From the NCBI GenBank assembly GCA_016650295.1, contig JAENWA010000118.1, positions 1 through 41,686 on the forward strand: a stretch of DNA of 41,686 nt. Reading direction: 5' to 3'. The translations under genes and the position numbers were made by a program. Numbering within the stretch: the first letter of the stretch is position 1; every line of letters starts with the position of its first letter. This document shows, in pieces, positions 16,090 to 25,418 of the stretch. The notes under the pieces are model-generated. The model was not told the DNA's origin. It worked only from the letters and a program-made list of their open reading frames with translations, and searched no databases. This stretch comes from Desulfuromonadales bacterium (GTDB taxonomy: Bacteria; Desulfobacterota; Desulfuromonadia; Geobacterales; Pseudopelobacteraceae).

Positions 16090-16512
16090 ATGATTGAACA
16101 GTTGAAGTTGGCAACTCTGGTCCCATTGTTGCCAGTAATTACGCTCTTGCTCGGTTTGACGGCCATGAATGCAGCAGCGTTTGTTCCCGAGGATCTTGCG
16201 CGTCTCAAAAGTGAAAATAAATGTCCCGGCTGTGACCTGCGGGGGGCCGACTTGCGAGGCTTGAAGCTTGATGGAGCCAATCTGGAGGGAGCCAACCTGA
16301 TGGCGGCTAATCTGGAAGGGGCCAGTCTGGAACATGCCGTCCTTGAAGATGCAAGCTGCGAAAAAACCAATCTGCGTAATGCCAAGTTGCATGCTGCCAC
16401 CATGGACCATGCAACAGTTGATGGTGCCGATTTCAAAGGTGCTGATCTTCAGGATGCTACCTGGGTCGACGGCAGGGTCTGCAAGAAAGGTTCTATCGGT
16501 ATCTGCAAGTAA
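16090..16512 (+). CDS. Exported pentapeptide-repeat protein
   Basis: This 140-residue protein has a hydrophobic signal segment (about 8-30). After a CPGC pair it carries about sixteen A(D/N)LxG-type pentapeptides (about residues 47-127: DLRGADLRGLKLDGANLEG and on), which fold as a right-handed square beta-helix. Two further cysteines follow near the C-terminus (VCKKGSIGICK). Most such proteins have unknown roles; some mimic DNA, but export argues against a gyrase target here. GGAGGA precedes the ATG. It sits in an operon with the preceding exported OB-fold-like protein and ends at a strong terminator. Confidence 0.82.
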   Translation: MIEQLKLATLVPLLPVITLLLGLTAMNAAAFVPEDLARLKSENKCPGCDLRGADLRGLKLDGANLEGANLMAANLEGASLEHAVLEDASCEKTNLRNAKLHAATMDHATVDGADFKGADLQDATWVDGRVCKKGSIGICK

Positions 16513-16541
16513 TATCTGATTAAACATGGCGGGAAAATACG

Positions 16542-16578
16542 ACGGGGCACATCTCGAAAGGGTGTGTCCCGTTTTTTT
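16542..16578. terminator. Rho-independent terminator after the pentapeptide gene
   Basis: ACGGGGCACA and TGTGTCCCGT form a 10-bp stem with one G-U pair and an 11-base loop, followed by seven T in the + direction. It overlaps the lptD stop on the opposite strand. Confidence 0.85.
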
Positions 16579-18682
16579 ATGGCTGGCTGGCCTCTCTATC
16601 CGCCGGGCCGGCAGTTGGGGAACCGGAGCCGAAGGCACCCAGCAGGTTGAAGCTGACCGTGAAACTCTGACCGGGGTTGGTGACGCGTCGATCCTGGTAT
16701 GAGGCGATGATACTCCAGCATTGGTGTCGATATTCCGCTGAATAGACCGATTCAAGGAAGTTGTGCCGGTCGAACGAATAGCGTGTTGCGTAGCTGAACG
16801 TCCAGGGCTTAAAGAGTTTTGTCGACAGCCGCCCCTCCAGGTACTCGATCTCGTTATGCGCCATGCGGTAGCTGAGCCAGGCGGTGGTGCCGCGCTTGTC
16901 ATCAAATTCCAGTCCGGGAGAGGCGCTGGAGATATAGTTGCCGTACACGTTGTAGCGTGCATCAAAGGTCAGCCTGGCCTGGGGGTGCAGCCGGGTTTCC
17001 GATTCCAGGAGCACATCCGTCCAGGAGCGATTGGTATCGACCATAGACAGCAGATCACGCCGGTCGCCGCTGAAACTGTAACCTTGGGAAATTTTCAGGC
17101 GCATCAGATCGCGGTATTCCGTCGTCTCTCCGTTGCGGAACTTACCCCCGAGAAAGCTGGTCAGCGAGTAGTAGAGTATGTTCTGGTGCACGATCCGGTC
17201 GGTGAAGTCATATAGCGGAAGACGTGACTGGTCCTGATTGAGGGTGTACTGGTAGCTGATCTCCGGTAGTATCTCATGGCGCAGCTTCTGCAGACGCTCC
17301 CCTCCGGTATCGTACACTTTGCTGAAGGAGCTGGCCATGCGTAGCCCCGTTTCCGGCAGCAGACTTCCGTCATGGTCCTTCAGGGGGCTTCCGGGCGGAA
17401 TGCTGTCGGTGTTGTAGGCCCGCAGGTGCGCGCCGGCATAGGCTGATACATTCAGGTACCCCGGCACTCCGCTTACCAGAGTGAGGCGGGGGAATCCGTA
17501 CAGGCGCTGTCCGCGGGTGCCGCTTTCCCGGTAGAAATCGGTGGCGCTACTGTCGAGGTCGAAGTAGAGCGGGGTGGAAAACAGCTGTTGATGCACTGCG
17601 GCCAGGCCGATTTCCGGCAGGGTCTGCAGGGTGCCCCTGTTGGAAGCGGCGTAATAATCCTGAGTATAGCGAAGATCGGCAGTCAGTGCGTAATGCTGCC
17701 ATGTCTTGAGGAAATTGACCGTACTGTCGTTGAACTGGCGGTTATAATCACCACTTTTCTCTCCGTAGTCGCTCAGGAATAACCGGTCGGTCGTCATGTT
17801 GATCGAGCTGCGCAGGTTCATCTCCGGCGAGAAAATCTCCCGGTGGGACTGCGTGATAACACCGCGCGGATTGTCGGTGTTTGTGTCGTAGATCAGATAG
17901 CCGCCCAGATTTCCCGTGCTGCCCCGTGTGCGCAGATAGCGATAGTCCAACCCGGTTCCGACGCCGCGCTTGCTCTGTATGTCCAGGTCAATGGTGGCTT
18001 CCTGACTGGGAGAAATTGCCCAGTAATAGAAAATGTCGGCCTCGGCCCCCTTTTTATTGGACCAGCCGAATCGTGGGAAGAGAAAGCCGGACTGGCGTTC
18101 GCGTTTGACCGGAAAAACAAGATAGGGGAAATAGAATATCGGTATGTCCTTGACATAAAAGACAACATTTTTGGCCGTGCCGTATTCGTCCACGGTCATG
18201 TTCAGATCACCGGACCCGAATTTCCAGGAGGGAATCGCAGCGTCGCAGGTCGTAAAGCTGCCCTGGTGTGCGGAATAATCATTTTCGCCGGTGCGGGAAA
18301 TGCTCTCGCCGGTGAAATGTATATTGTTCTGCTTTAAAAATATGGTTCCGCCAGCCAGTTCTCCGCGTCCGCTTTCCAAGTCCAGCTTCACCGATTCGCC
18401 CTTGATGCTGTCTCCGCCCTTGACAATGATGACATTACCGTTGGCGGTAAGGACCTTTCTCGTGCGGTCATATGAGGCCGTGTCGGATGTGAGTGTTGCT
18501 CCCTGCCATTCCAGCACAACAGTGCCTTTGGCCGTGATGATGTCTTCCGACTGGTTGTGATCCATTGTGTCGGCTTTGATGCGGATGCCGTCGTCAGGCC
18601 AACTGTTGCCTGCTCCCCAGGTCAGAGCAGCTGACAGGAAGATCAGAGAGAAGGCAGTTATGATGGTTTTGAATGTGTTCAT
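16577..18682 (-). CDS. lptD: LPS-assembly protein LptD (OstA)
   Basis: This 701-residue protein has a signal peptide (cleavage near LTWGAG, residue 24), an N-terminal OstA/LptA-like beta-jellyroll (about 30-140, IRIKADTMDHNQSEDIITAKGTV...) and a C-terminal 26-strand type barrel (about 190-690) that includes YFPYLVFPVKRERQSGFLFPRFG. It inserts lipopolysaccharide into the outer leaflet with LptE. It is shorter than the 784 residues of E. coli LptD but typical for Deltaproteobacteria. It follows folC after 12 bases in the same direction and is last in the trpA-accD-folC-lptD run. Its presence shows a Gram-negative envelope with LPS. Confidence 0.92.
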   Translation of the reverse strand: MNTFKTIITAFSLIFLSAALTWGAGNSWPDDGIRIKADTMDHNQSEDIITAKGTVVLEWQGATLTSDTASYDRTRKVLTANGNVIIVKGGDSIKGESVKLDLESGRGELAGGTIFLKQNNIHFTGESISRTGENDYSAHQGSFTTCDAAIPSWKFGSGDLNMTVDEYGTAKNVVFYVKDIPIFYFPYLVFPVKRERQSGFLFPRFGWSNKKGAEADIFYYWAISPSQEATIDLDIQSKRGVGTGLDYRYLRTRGSTGNLGGYLIYDTNTDNPRGVITQSHREIFSPEMNLRSSINMTTDRLFLSDYGEKSGDYNRQFNDSTVNFLKTWQHYALTADLRYTQDYYAASNRGTLQTLPEIGLAAVHQQLFSTPLYFDLDSSATDFYRESGTRGQRLYGFPRLTLVSGVPGYLNVSAYAGAHLRAYNTDSIPPGSPLKDHDGSLLPETGLRMASSFSKVYDTGGERLQKLRHEILPEISYQYTLNQDQSRLPLYDFTDRIVHQNILYYSLTSFLGGKFRNGETTEYRDLMRLKISQGYSFSGDRRDLLSMVDTNRSWTDVLLESETRLHPQARLTFDARYNVYGNYISSASPGLEFDDKRGTTAWLSYRMAHNEIEYLEGRLSTKLFKPWTFSYATRYSFDRHNFLESVYSAEYRHQCWSIIASYQDRRVTNPGQSFTVSFNLLGAFGSGSPTAGPADREASQP

Positions 18683-18694
18683 CAGCCGCGTATC

Positions 18695-19972
18695 CTAACC
18701 CCGGACTCCGTCGAATTCTGTGCCCGTCAGCCAGGCCTTTGCCTCACCCACGGTGAAAAGCGACCCGCAGACGAGAATCAGGTCACCGTCCCCTGCGTCC
18801 CGTTGTGCGGCCGCAATTCCGTTGCCGACACTCCCGCAGGCCACGCTTGGTATTCCCATGCCGGTACTGATGGCTGCCAGTTTTGTATCGTCCAGAGCCC
18901 GGTCAATGGCCGGGGTGACACAATAACACGTTGCTGCCAGCGGTGCCAGTGCTGATACGATCTTTTGAACATCCTTGTCGGCCATGGTTCCCAGAACCAG
19001 CAGCAGCTTCCGGTAGCGGTAATCAGCCAGGGCTTCGGCCAGCGCCAGCGCTCCGGCCGGGTTGTGTGCGCCGTCCAGAAGCAGGGGAGGGTGCCCCGGA
19101 ATTGTTTCCATGCGACCCGGCCAGCTGGCTGCGGAAATACCGCGGCGCAATGCCGATTCCGGCAGGTTGATTCCCGTCAGCGCCAAGCTTTCAGCGGCTG
19201 CCAGGGCCAGGACGGCGTTTTCTGATTGATAGCGTCCGCGGATACCGGGGGCAAGGCCTTTCAGTACTGCGGGGAGGCCGCGGTAGTCAAGTGTGCCGTC
19301 GCTGTTCCAGCTGGCGCTGACGGCAGTGTCGGTCCAGACCAGCTGCGACCGGTCCGGGGGAAAACAACCCAGGATGGCCTGTCGCACCTCTTCAGGCTGA
19401 GGGGCGATGATGACAGGGGTCTTTGCCTTGGCAATGCCGGCCTTTTCTGCGGCGATAGCAGCCAGTGTCGCACCCAGGTAGTCGCAGTGGTCCAATGAGA
19501 TAGGTGTGATGAGCGTCATGATGCCGGGCAGGGCCGCGGTCGCGTCGGAGCGGCCGCCCATGCCGGCTTCGAAAACGGCTATATCCACACCCTCCTCTGA
19601 AAAATAGAGGGCCGCCAGGGCGGTGACGATCTCGAAAAAAGTCGCTTCTTCAGGGGCCGCCGCCAAGACCGTGTTCAGGAGCGGTTCAAGTCGCTCCTGC
19701 GATATCTCGCGGCCGTCAATGCGGAGACGTTCGCTGAAGCTGACCAGATGGGGAGAGGTAAACAGTGCGGTACGCAGACCGCCCGCAGTCAGAATACTGG
19801 CGAGAAAGGCCGAGGTGGAACCTTTGCCGTTGGTGCCGACGATATGGACAGTGCGAAAGGATTGCTCGGGGTTTCCGAGGCGGTCGAGCAGGAGTCGGAC
19901 CCTTTCAACGCCTGGGCGGATGCCGAAGCGGCGTCGGGCATAGAGCTTCTTCAGCATCCTCTCCAAAGGCAT
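18695..19972 (-). CDS. folC: Bifunctional dihydrofolate synthase/folylpolyglutamate synthase
   Basis: This 425-residue Mur-ligase-fold enzyme adds glutamate to dihydropteroate and to folates, using ATP. The P-loop is VGTNGKGSTSAFLAS (about 45-59). ALFTSPHLVSFSERLRIDG and FEIVTALAALYFSEEGVDIAVFEAGMGGRSDATA are family blocks, with the C-terminal domain from about 300 (PPLLLDGAHNPAGALALAEAL). The start is three bases after the accD stop; an alternative methionine five codons in has a better GGAG site. The gene belongs to the trpA-accD-folC cluster, where accD-folC adjacency is common in many bacteria. Confidence 0.95.
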   Translation of the reverse strand: MPLERMLKKLYARRRFGIRPGVERVRLLLDRLGNPEQSFRTVHIVGTNGKGSTSAFLASILTAGGLRTALFTSPHLVSFSERLRIDGREISQERLEPLLNTVLAAAPEEATFFEIVTALAALYFSEEGVDIAVFEAGMGGRSDATAALPGIMTLITPISLDHCDYLGATLAAIAAEKAGIAKAKTPVIIAPQPEEVRQAILGCFPPDRSQLVWTDTAVSASWNSDGTLDYRGLPAVLKGLAPGIRGRYQSENAVLALAAAESLALTGINLPESALRRGISAASWPGRMETIPGHPPLLLDGAHNPAGALALAEALADYRYRKLLLVLGTMADKDVQKIVSALAPLAATCYCVTPAIDRALDDTKLAAISTGMGIPSVACGSVGNGIAAAQRDAGDGDLILVCGSLFTVGEAKAWLTGTEFDGVRG

Positions 19973-19975
19973 CTC

Positions 19976-20830
19976 TCAGGCTGCTGAGCGACAGAGCATT
20001 TTCAGGATGGAACCTATTTTTTGACGCATCTCCGCACGGGGGACGATGACATCCACCATGCCGTGGTCAAGCAGGTATTCGGCCCGTTGGAAGCCTTCGG
20101 GCAGTTTCTGGCGGATGGTCTGTTCAATGACGCGCGGCCCGGCAAAACCGATCAGGGCCTTCGGTTCTGATATGTTTATATCACCGAGCATGGCAAAACT
20201 GGCGGTGACGCCGCCGGTGGTAGGGTCGGTCAATATGGATATGTAGGGCAGTCCGGCCTTCTTCAACTTGGCCAGCGCCGCCGAGGTCTTGGCCATCTGC
20301 ATCAGGGACAGGATGCTTTCCTGCATACGGGCGCCGCCCGAGGCCGAGATGATAATCACCGGCTGACCCTTCTCCAGGCCGCGCTCGATGGATCGGGTAA
20401 TCTTCTCGCCGACCACGCTGCCCATACTGCCGCCCATAAAGGAAAAATCAAAGCAGGCGACCTGAACGGCGGTGCCCTCGACAGCCCCCTCGACGCAGAT
20501 GACCGCATCCTTGGAACCGCCCTTGGCCAGGGCGGCATTGATGCGCTCCTGATAGCTCTTGGCATCCTTGAATTCCAGGAAGTCTACCGAGGTGACATTG
20601 GCGTCAAACTCCTGCCAGGCGCCTTCATCCAGCAGGACCTCAAGACGCCGGCGGGCGGAGATACGATAGTGGTGGCCGCACTTGGGGCACACGTTAAGAT
20701 TCGCGTCAATATCCTTGCTGAGGATGGTTTCGGAGCATCCCTGGCATTTGATCCACATCCCCTCGGGGACTTTGATCTTCTTGCCGCCTGATTTATCGAT
20801 GCCTGCTTTCTCTTTTGTGAACCAGCTCAT
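19976..20830 (-). CDS. accD: Acetyl-CoA carboxylase carboxyltransferase subunit beta
   Basis: This 284-residue protein catalyses the carboxyl transfer from biotin to acetyl-CoA, the first step of fatty acid synthesis, together with AccA. An N-terminal four-cysteine zinc finger (CQGC...CPKC, about residues 29-51) is intact. The crotonase-like core has GSMGSVVGEKITR, SASGGARMQE and TDPTTGGVTASFAMLGD. GAGG lies 8 bases before the ATG. It sits directly before folC; trpA is 73 bases upstream. accA is not in the window. Confidence 0.97.
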   Translation of the reverse strand: MSWFTKEKAGIDKSGGKKIKVPEGMWIKCQGCSETILSKDIDANLNVCPKCGHHYRISARRRLEVLLDEGAWQEFDANVTSVDFLEFKDAKSYQERINAALAKGGSKDAVICVEGAVEGTAVQVACFDFSFMGGSMGSVVGEKITRSIERGLEKGQPVIIISASGGARMQESILSLMQMAKTSAALAKLKKAGLPYISILTDPTTGGVTASFAMLGDINISEPKALIGFAGPRVIEQTIRQKLPEGFQRAEYLLDHGMVDVIVPRAEMRQKIGSILKMLCRSAA

Positions 20831-20903
20831 TGGCGGACCTCGCGATATTTAGTTTCACTCAAAAAATTTATCACAAATGAAGATGCTTGGTAACAGAAAC
20901 GGC

Positions 20904-21722
20904 TCAGGGTGTCAAGTCAGTTCGCCTCGGGGTGACGGCCTGTTTGAGCGCTCCGACAAAGTGTTTCAGTTCTGTGCGAAGCTCTGTGCCGGAATACTGC
21001 TGGAAGAGTTTCACCAGTGCGCTGCCAACGACGACGCCGTCGGCCAGGGCGGCAACTTGAGCGGCCTGCTCGGGTGTGGAAATGCCGAAACCGGCCATGA
21101 CCGGGAGTGTAACCGCATTTCTGACCCGGCCCAATTCTGTTGCCAGAGTTTCCGAGACAACCTGCCGCGCACCGGTAACACCGGTGACAGTGACATAGTA
21201 AATGAAGCCGCGTCCCAGCTTGTTTACAGCGGCGATGCGGGATTTGTCAGAGGTGGGGGTCAGGAGGAAGATGACATCCAGTCCGTGAAGAACGGAGAAT
21301 CGAAGCAGTTCAGCTGATTCTTCAGGCGGCATATCAACCAGCAGAACACCGTCAACACCGGCCTCGGCGGCATCGCGGCAGAACCTCTCGCATCCGTAGG
21401 CGTGGATCGGGTTGAGATAACCCATCAGAATAATAGGGATACCGGATGACCTGCGGACATTCCTGACCGTTTGAAGGATGGCGGTCAGGGTCGTTCCCGC
21501 TGCCAAGGCGCGCTCGGAAGAAAGCTGGATGGTCGGTCCATCGGCCATGGGATCGGAAAATGGTACACCGAGTTCGATGATGTCGGCGCCCGCGTCTTCG
21601 AGCAGGTGGATCATCTCCTCTGTCGTTGACAGGTCGGGATCCCCGGCAGTGATGAAGGTTACCAGGGCTTTCGAGTCGGCTTTTTTAAGCGCCGCAAGGC
21701 GTTGGTCAAGTCTGCTGCTCAT
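20904..21722 (-). CDS. trpA: Tryptophan synthase alpha subunit
   Basis: This 272-residue TIM-barrel enzyme cleaves indole-3-glycerol phosphate to indole, which TrpB converts to tryptophan. [26 protein letters not shown] (with the catalytic Glu and Asp), MGYLNPI, and the phosphate-binding [10 protein letters not shown] are all present. I place the start at MSSRLDQ, which has GGAG at proper spacing. An upstream ATG (21746) overlaps the chemoreceptor stop as TAATG but lacks a ribosome site. The partner trpB, usually adjacent, is not here: the upstream gene is a chemoreceptor. Confidence 0.95.
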   Translation of the reverse strand: MSSRLDQRLAALKKADSKALVTFITAGDPDLSTTEEMIHLLEDAGADIIELGVPFSDPMADGPTIQLSSERALAAGTTLTAILQTVRNVRRSSGIPIILMGYLNPIHAYGCERFCRDAAEAGVDGVLLVDMPPEESAELLRFSVLHGLDVIFLLTPTSDKSRIAAVNKLGRGFIYYVTVTGVTGARQVVSETLATELGRVRNAVTLPVMAGFGISTPEQAAQVAALADGVVVGSALVKLFQQYSGTELRTELKHFVGALKQAVTPRRTDLTP

Positions 21723-21745
21723 GGTACGGGTCTCCGCGTCAGGCA

Positions 21746-23905
21746 TTAAATCATGAAGCCGGACATCTCTTTTTCAAGCAGGTCGATCTGCCGGGAAAGG
21801 CCGTTGATCGAGCTTTCCATGACGGTGACCGCCTCGGTGTTGGCGGCGGTTGCTGTCCGGATGTTCACGATCGCTTTGGAAATCATGGCACTGCTCTGGG
21901 CCTGTGAACCGCTGGCCGTGCGAATCTGGTCGATCATGCCGGCAGCATCCTCGGTAGCCCGTGCAATCAGATTGCTGGTGAGGCTCTGTTCACGGGTGGA
22001 TGTCCGCACATGGGCTGTCAGGTCTTTCATTCGTTCTACCGCCGTGGTGATCAGCTCGCTGCTGCGGGTGTGCTCACGGGCGGAACCGGCGATCTGGCCG
22101 ACCATCTCTTCCACGCTTTCCATGGCCTCTTTGATGCTCTGGCTTCCGCGGGCCTGCTCTACGGTGGCGCGGGCGATCTCGCGAACCTGAATACTGGCCT
22201 TCTGCACACCACTGACAATCTTTTCCAGCGCGAGGCCGGAGTGCTCGGATCGTCGTTCGCCTTCAGTAATACTGGCTTCGGCCTGGCTGATGGCGTCCAC
22301 GGCCCGGCGGGTCTCTTCCTGAACGCCGTTGATGACGACGGCGATTTCGCGGGTCGAGCTGCTGGTGCGTTCGGCCAGTTCACGTATTTCGTCGGCAACC
22401 ACGGCAAAACCCTTGCCGTGTTCCCCGGCCTGTGCGGCAATAATGGCGGCATTGAGTGCCAGCAGGCTGGTCTGATCGGCAACTTCGTCAATCACCTCGA
22501 GAATCGCGCCGATGTCGTTGGCCCGCACTGACAGGTTTTCAATTGCCTCGGCGGTGATCCGTGACGAGCAGCGGATGGCCTGCATGCCGGCAATGGCCTC
22601 TTCGACGGCACATTTGCCCGTCTCCGCATCCTTTCTGACGGCTTCCGTTATGGCGGAGGTTTCGATAGCGTTTTTTTCCACCTGCCTGATGGTGGCATCC
22701 ATCTCGGCTATGGACGATGCCGTCGTGCTGGATGCGTCCAGCAGGTTGACGATACTGCTGCCGATCTCCTTGATGGAAGCGGATATCTCGATGATTGACG
22801 AGCTTACTTCATCAACGGAGTCGCCGAGCCTGTCGGCACTTATCGCCACCTCTTCAACGCTGGAGGCCATTTGAAGGATGGAGGCGGATGTCTCCGCAGC
22901 TGATGAGGCGAGTTTGTCGACCCGGTCTGACACTTCAAACACCGACACATTGATGCAATCCATGGCACGGGTTGTTTCCTCGACAGCAACCCCTTGGAGA
23001 TGGGCGGAGTTGACCAGTTTGCGGGCGGTCTTCTCGATGTTGCTGTCGATGCCGTTGAGTGCCTCGGAGGCGGAACTGACTCGTGTCACCATACTGTGCA
23101 GGTTCTGTGACATGGTGTTCATGGCAACAGCCAGGTCTGATGCTTCTCCCCCGCCCGCCACGGTCAGGCGTGCATCAAGCCTGCCGTCGGCTACCGTACG
23201 GGCAAAAGCGACGCAGCTGCGAAGTGGGCGGGTGATGGACGTAGTAATACGATACGAAAGCAGGGTGATTATGAGGATGGTCAGCAGGGTTACAATGCCT
23301 GCGGCGATGGTTTTTGACTCGATGCTCGAGGCAACCCGCTCTTCGGTCTGCTGGACATCCTTATGGAGTATCTCAGCCATCACTGCGACGTCCTTGCTGA
23401 ATGTGCTGAAACGCTGGGCCTGCACACCGGTCATCAGGTAGCTGGCCTTGAGTATATCACCCTTTCCGGCAGCCGGCAGCACCTCGTCCAGCAATGTTTT
23501 TTTATATTCCTTCCAGACAGCTTCGGCCCGGTTGATCGCTTTCCGTTTCTGGGGGGATTCAATCGACTTCAGTACAATGCCGAAATTGAGTTCGATGTCG
23601 TTTACCAGGTTCCTGATGGTGGCTTCATTCTTGTCCGCAACAGATTTGTCCGCTTCGATCATGAAGTTCTGCATCTCGCTGTTGATCTGGAAGAGGTCGG
23701 ATTTGAGAAGGGCAATGCTTTCAAGGGCATTCTTGTTATCTTTGATGATCTTGTAGGAGGGACCGCCGATCCTGGCATCGTTCAGAAGTATCATATTCAC
23801 GATAACCACAAGCAGGAAACCGATAAATGCAGCACCGGAGAGAAGCAGCATTTTGGCGCGCAGGGTAAAGCCCTTTGCCTCATCCTGAGCCGAAGACGTC
23901 TTCAC
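21746..23905 (-). CDS. Methyl-accepting chemotaxis protein
   Basis: This 719-residue receptor starts at GTG with AAGGAG nine bases upstream. Transmembrane helices lie at about 17-41 and 199-221 and enclose a helical periplasmic domain of the 4HB_MCP type. HAMP (about 223-275) and a very long cytoplasmic coiled coil follow. The kinase-contact hairpin tip is [36 protein letters not shown]. The usual NAAIEAARAGE reads [11 protein letters not shown] here, a departure at a highly conserved glutamate. There is no C-terminal pentapeptide for CheR tethering; the end is EKEMSGFMI. The ligand is unknown. The gene lies immediately upstream of trpA, in the same direction, behind its own promoter. Confidence 0.93.
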   Translation of the reverse strand: MKTSSAQDEAKGFTLRAKMLLLSGAAFIGFLLVVIVNMILLNDARIGGPSYKIIKDNKNALESIALLKSDLFQINSEMQNFMIEADKSVADKNEATIRNLVNDIELNFGIVLKSIESPQKRKAINRAEAVWKEYKKTLLDEVLPAAGKGDILKASYLMTGVQAQRFSTFSKDVAVMAEILHKDVQQTEERVASSIESKTIAAGIVTLLTILIITLLSYRITTSITRPLRSCVAFARTVADGRLDARLTVAGGGEASDLAVAMNTMSQNLHSMVTRVSSASEALNGIDSNIEKTARKLVNSAHLQGVAVEETTRAMDCINVSVFEVSDRVDKLASSAAETSASILQMASSVEEVAISADRLGDSVDEVSSSIIEISASIKEIGSSIVNLLDASSTTASSIAEMDATIRQVEKNAIETSAITEAVRKDAETGKCAVEEAIAGMQAIRCSSRITAEAIENLSVRANDIGAILEVIDEVADQTSLLALNAAIIAAQAGEHGKGFAVVADEIRELAERTSSSTREIAVVINGVQEETRRAVDAISQAEASITEGERRSEHSGLALEKIVSGVQKASIQVREIARATVEQARGSQSIKEAMESVEEMVGQIAGSAREHTRSSELITTAVERMKDLTAHVRTSTREQSLTSNLIARATEDAAGMIDQIRTASGSQAQSSAMISKAIVNIRTATAANTEAVTVMESSINGLSRQIDLLEKEMSGFMI

Positions 23906-23951
23906 TGAACAACTCCTTGATAATTGTGAATATGGCTGGAAAAGCCGGGAA

Positions 23952-23981
23952 ACTATACCAGAGCGGCGCCTTTCATATCAA
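23952..23981 (-). promoter_or_regulatory. Probable promoter of the chemoreceptor gene
   Basis: On the minus strand TTGATA (23976-23981), an 18-base spacer and TATAGT (23952-23957) lie about 47 bases before the GTG start. Confidence 0.5.
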
Positions 23982-24096
23982 GCAAAAAGACCCCCTGTAC
24001 TGTCTGTGCAAAAAACGTCAGAGCGCACAAGTCGTACGTTTTCCGGGAACGGTGCACGCAGCAGAAATGTTGAAGGAGGAAGCGGGCACGGAAATA

Positions 24097-24744
24097 TCAG
24101 CGTGTTCTTATCCCGGATTCGTCCATGGCCAGCAGTTCGGTCTGGCGTTCCAGGGCGCCCCGCATCTCCTGACGGACCAGGCGAATCTTCCTCAGATATG
24201 CGTCTGCCTGGGGTCCCTGGCCACAGTACAGTTTTTTGGCCCGCTCCATGTTGCCCTGGGCCATGGTCAGCTTGGAATAGAGTTCGCAGACGGCAGCTTC
24301 GGCACATTTTTCATCATTTTCCATATCGGCGGGCGAATAACCATGGCTCTTGGCACGGTGAGGCATGAGTTGCCAGACACCCAGGGCGCCCTTGCTGGAA
24401 ACTGCGACGGCAGAGAGTTTATGGCCGCCGGTTTCGGCCAAGGCTATCTCGGCCAGGTCGAATGGCACGAAAGGGGTACCGAGGGTTTTGGTGAAGCAGA
24501 GGGCAGCCAGTTGGCGTGAACGGTGGGGTGTGGTGCGGCGTGCAAAGGCGGATTCAATGGCGGCTACCTGCCGTTTGCGCTCACCCATGGAGATACCTTT
24601 CTCCAGGTAGGCCTTGATCTCACGTTCAAGGGGCGTTTCGGTCGATACGGTAGCTGCAGGAGGCAGTTCCGTCTTTTTGACCGGGGCATTTTCGCAGCCA
24701 GCCAGGATCAGCAGGCATGACAGATACAAGAGTTTTTTTCGCAT
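24097..24744 (-). CDS. Lytic transglycosylase-like lipoprotein (SLT domain)
   Basis: This 215-residue protein has a lipoprotein signal with lipobox LILAGC (C17). An SLT fold runs from about 90 to 190: the catalytic glutamate is E104 in ALAETGGHKLSAVAVSSKGALGVWQLMP, which corresponds to the ES-x-F...S-x-x-GA-x-GLMQLMP block of soluble transglycosylases. It should cleave peptidoglycan glycan strands with 1,6-anhydro product from a membrane anchor. The second residue of the ES motif is Thr here, and the final Tyr region is degenerate, so activity is likely but not certain. It is a single gene with a strong promoter 160 bases upstream and a long leader. Confidence 0.82.
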   Translation of the reverse strand: MRKKLLYLSCLLILAGCENAPVKKTELPPAATVSTETPLEREIKAYLEKGISMGERKRQVAAIESAFARRTTPHRSRQLAALCFTKTLGTPFVPFDLAEIALAETGGHKLSAVAVSSKGALGVWQLMPHRAKSHGYSPADMENDEKCAEAAVCELYSKLTMAQGNMERAKKLYCGQGPQADAYLRKIRLVRQEMRGALERQTELLAMDESGIRTR

Positions 24745-24899
24745 AAGTAAGAGTGGGGTCGGTTGTGGGGGCGTTGCCGGACCGGCGCGAGGGCCAGCAG
24801 AAAACTTCAGAAAAATCCGGCTGGGTACTCCTTTCGTGGGAAATGCCCAAAAATGCCAAAGTCCCGGATAACCGAGACTCTGTTTGGGGTGGATACGTT
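24745..24899 (-). promoter_or_regulatory. Long, structured 5' leader of the transglycosylase lipoprotein gene
   Basis: From the predicted transcript start (about 24899) to the ATG is 155 bases. The RNA would hold an 8-bp hairpin AGTCTCGG-TTAT-CCGGGACT (24860-24879) followed by GGGCATTTCC...GGAGTACCC and a GC-rich segment near the ATG. I compared it by eye with c-di-GMP/cGAMP (GEMM), fluoride and guanidine riboswitch consensus sequences and found no match. Confidence 0.35.
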
Positions 24900-24905
24900 G
24901 ACAAC

Positions 24906-24934
24906 TTTCTACAGCAGTTTGTTGGTTATGTCAA
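24906..24934 (-). promoter_or_regulatory. Sigma-70 promoter for the transglycosylase lipoprotein
   Basis: On the minus strand TTGACA (24929-24934), a 17-base spacer and TAGAAA (24906-24911) make a near-consensus promoter. It lies about 160 bases before the coding start, which implies a long leader. Confidence 0.65.
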
Positions 24935-24988
24935 GCGATTGAGGTAAAAAATGTTAATAAACGGACTGTTGTGTGCCGCCGAGTCAGT

Positions 24989-25414
24989 TTACAAGATAGG
25001 TTCACATGGCTGTTTTTCCGCGAGTTTTTGCAGTGTCACGTTGTTCAATATGTCACGTACCTGGTGCTGCACATCGACCCAGACCGGATGCACATTGCAG
25101 GTCGTATCACGGGCGCATTCACCCTTGCTGATGACGCATCGGTTGGGAATAATGGGGCCTTCTACCGCCTCAACCACTTCCAATAACGTGATCCTGTCGG
25201 CTGCCCGACCGAGTATAAAGCCTCCCCCGGTGCCGCGATATGATTTGACCAGACCAATTTTGCTGAATTGCTGAAAAATTTTTGCAAGAAATGTGGGGGG
25301 GACATCCACGGCTGCGGCAATGTCGCTTAACAGGCAGACCTGTTCAGGCGGACGGGAGGCCAGGTAGACAATCCCGCGAATTGCATATTCTCCCTTTCGG
25401 GTAAGCTCCATCAT
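24989..25414 (-). CDS. Rrf2-family transcriptional regulator with cysteine triad
   Basis: This 141-residue protein begins MMELTRKGEYAIRGIVYLA, the Rrf2 winged-helix start, with a recognition helix near TFLAKIFQQFSKIGLVKSYRGTGGGFIL. Three cysteines, C93, C100 and C106, match the Fe-S ligand region of IscR/NsrR/RsrR-type members, with spacing C-x6-C-x5-C. It probably senses iron-sulfur status, redox or nitric oxide. No isc or nitrosative-stress genes are adjacent, so the regulon is unknown. Its ribosome site AGGGG lies within the terminal repeat of the nested element that begins five bases upstream, so expression may be set by that element. Codons and length are normal. Confidence 0.9.
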   Translation of the reverse strand: MMELTRKGEYAIRGIVYLASRPPEQVCLLSDIAAAVDVPPTFLAKIFQQFSKIGLVKSYRGTGGGFILGRAADRITLLEVVEAVEGPIIPNRCVISKGECARDTTCNVHPVWVDVQHQVRDILNNVTLQKLAEKQPCEPIL

Positions 25415-25418
25415 AAAT

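Noticed and set aside
24745-24899. c-di-GMP/cGAMP riboswitch in the transglycosylase leader
   Set aside because: The GGGCAAACC and GGGACGCAAAGCC blocks of the GEMM class are absent.
24626-24904. 92-codon minus-strand frame through the transglycosylase leader
   Set aside because: It opens with TTG upstream of the predicted transcript start and runs out of frame into the lipoprotein gene. It is probably not coding, although the leader itself is kept as a finding.
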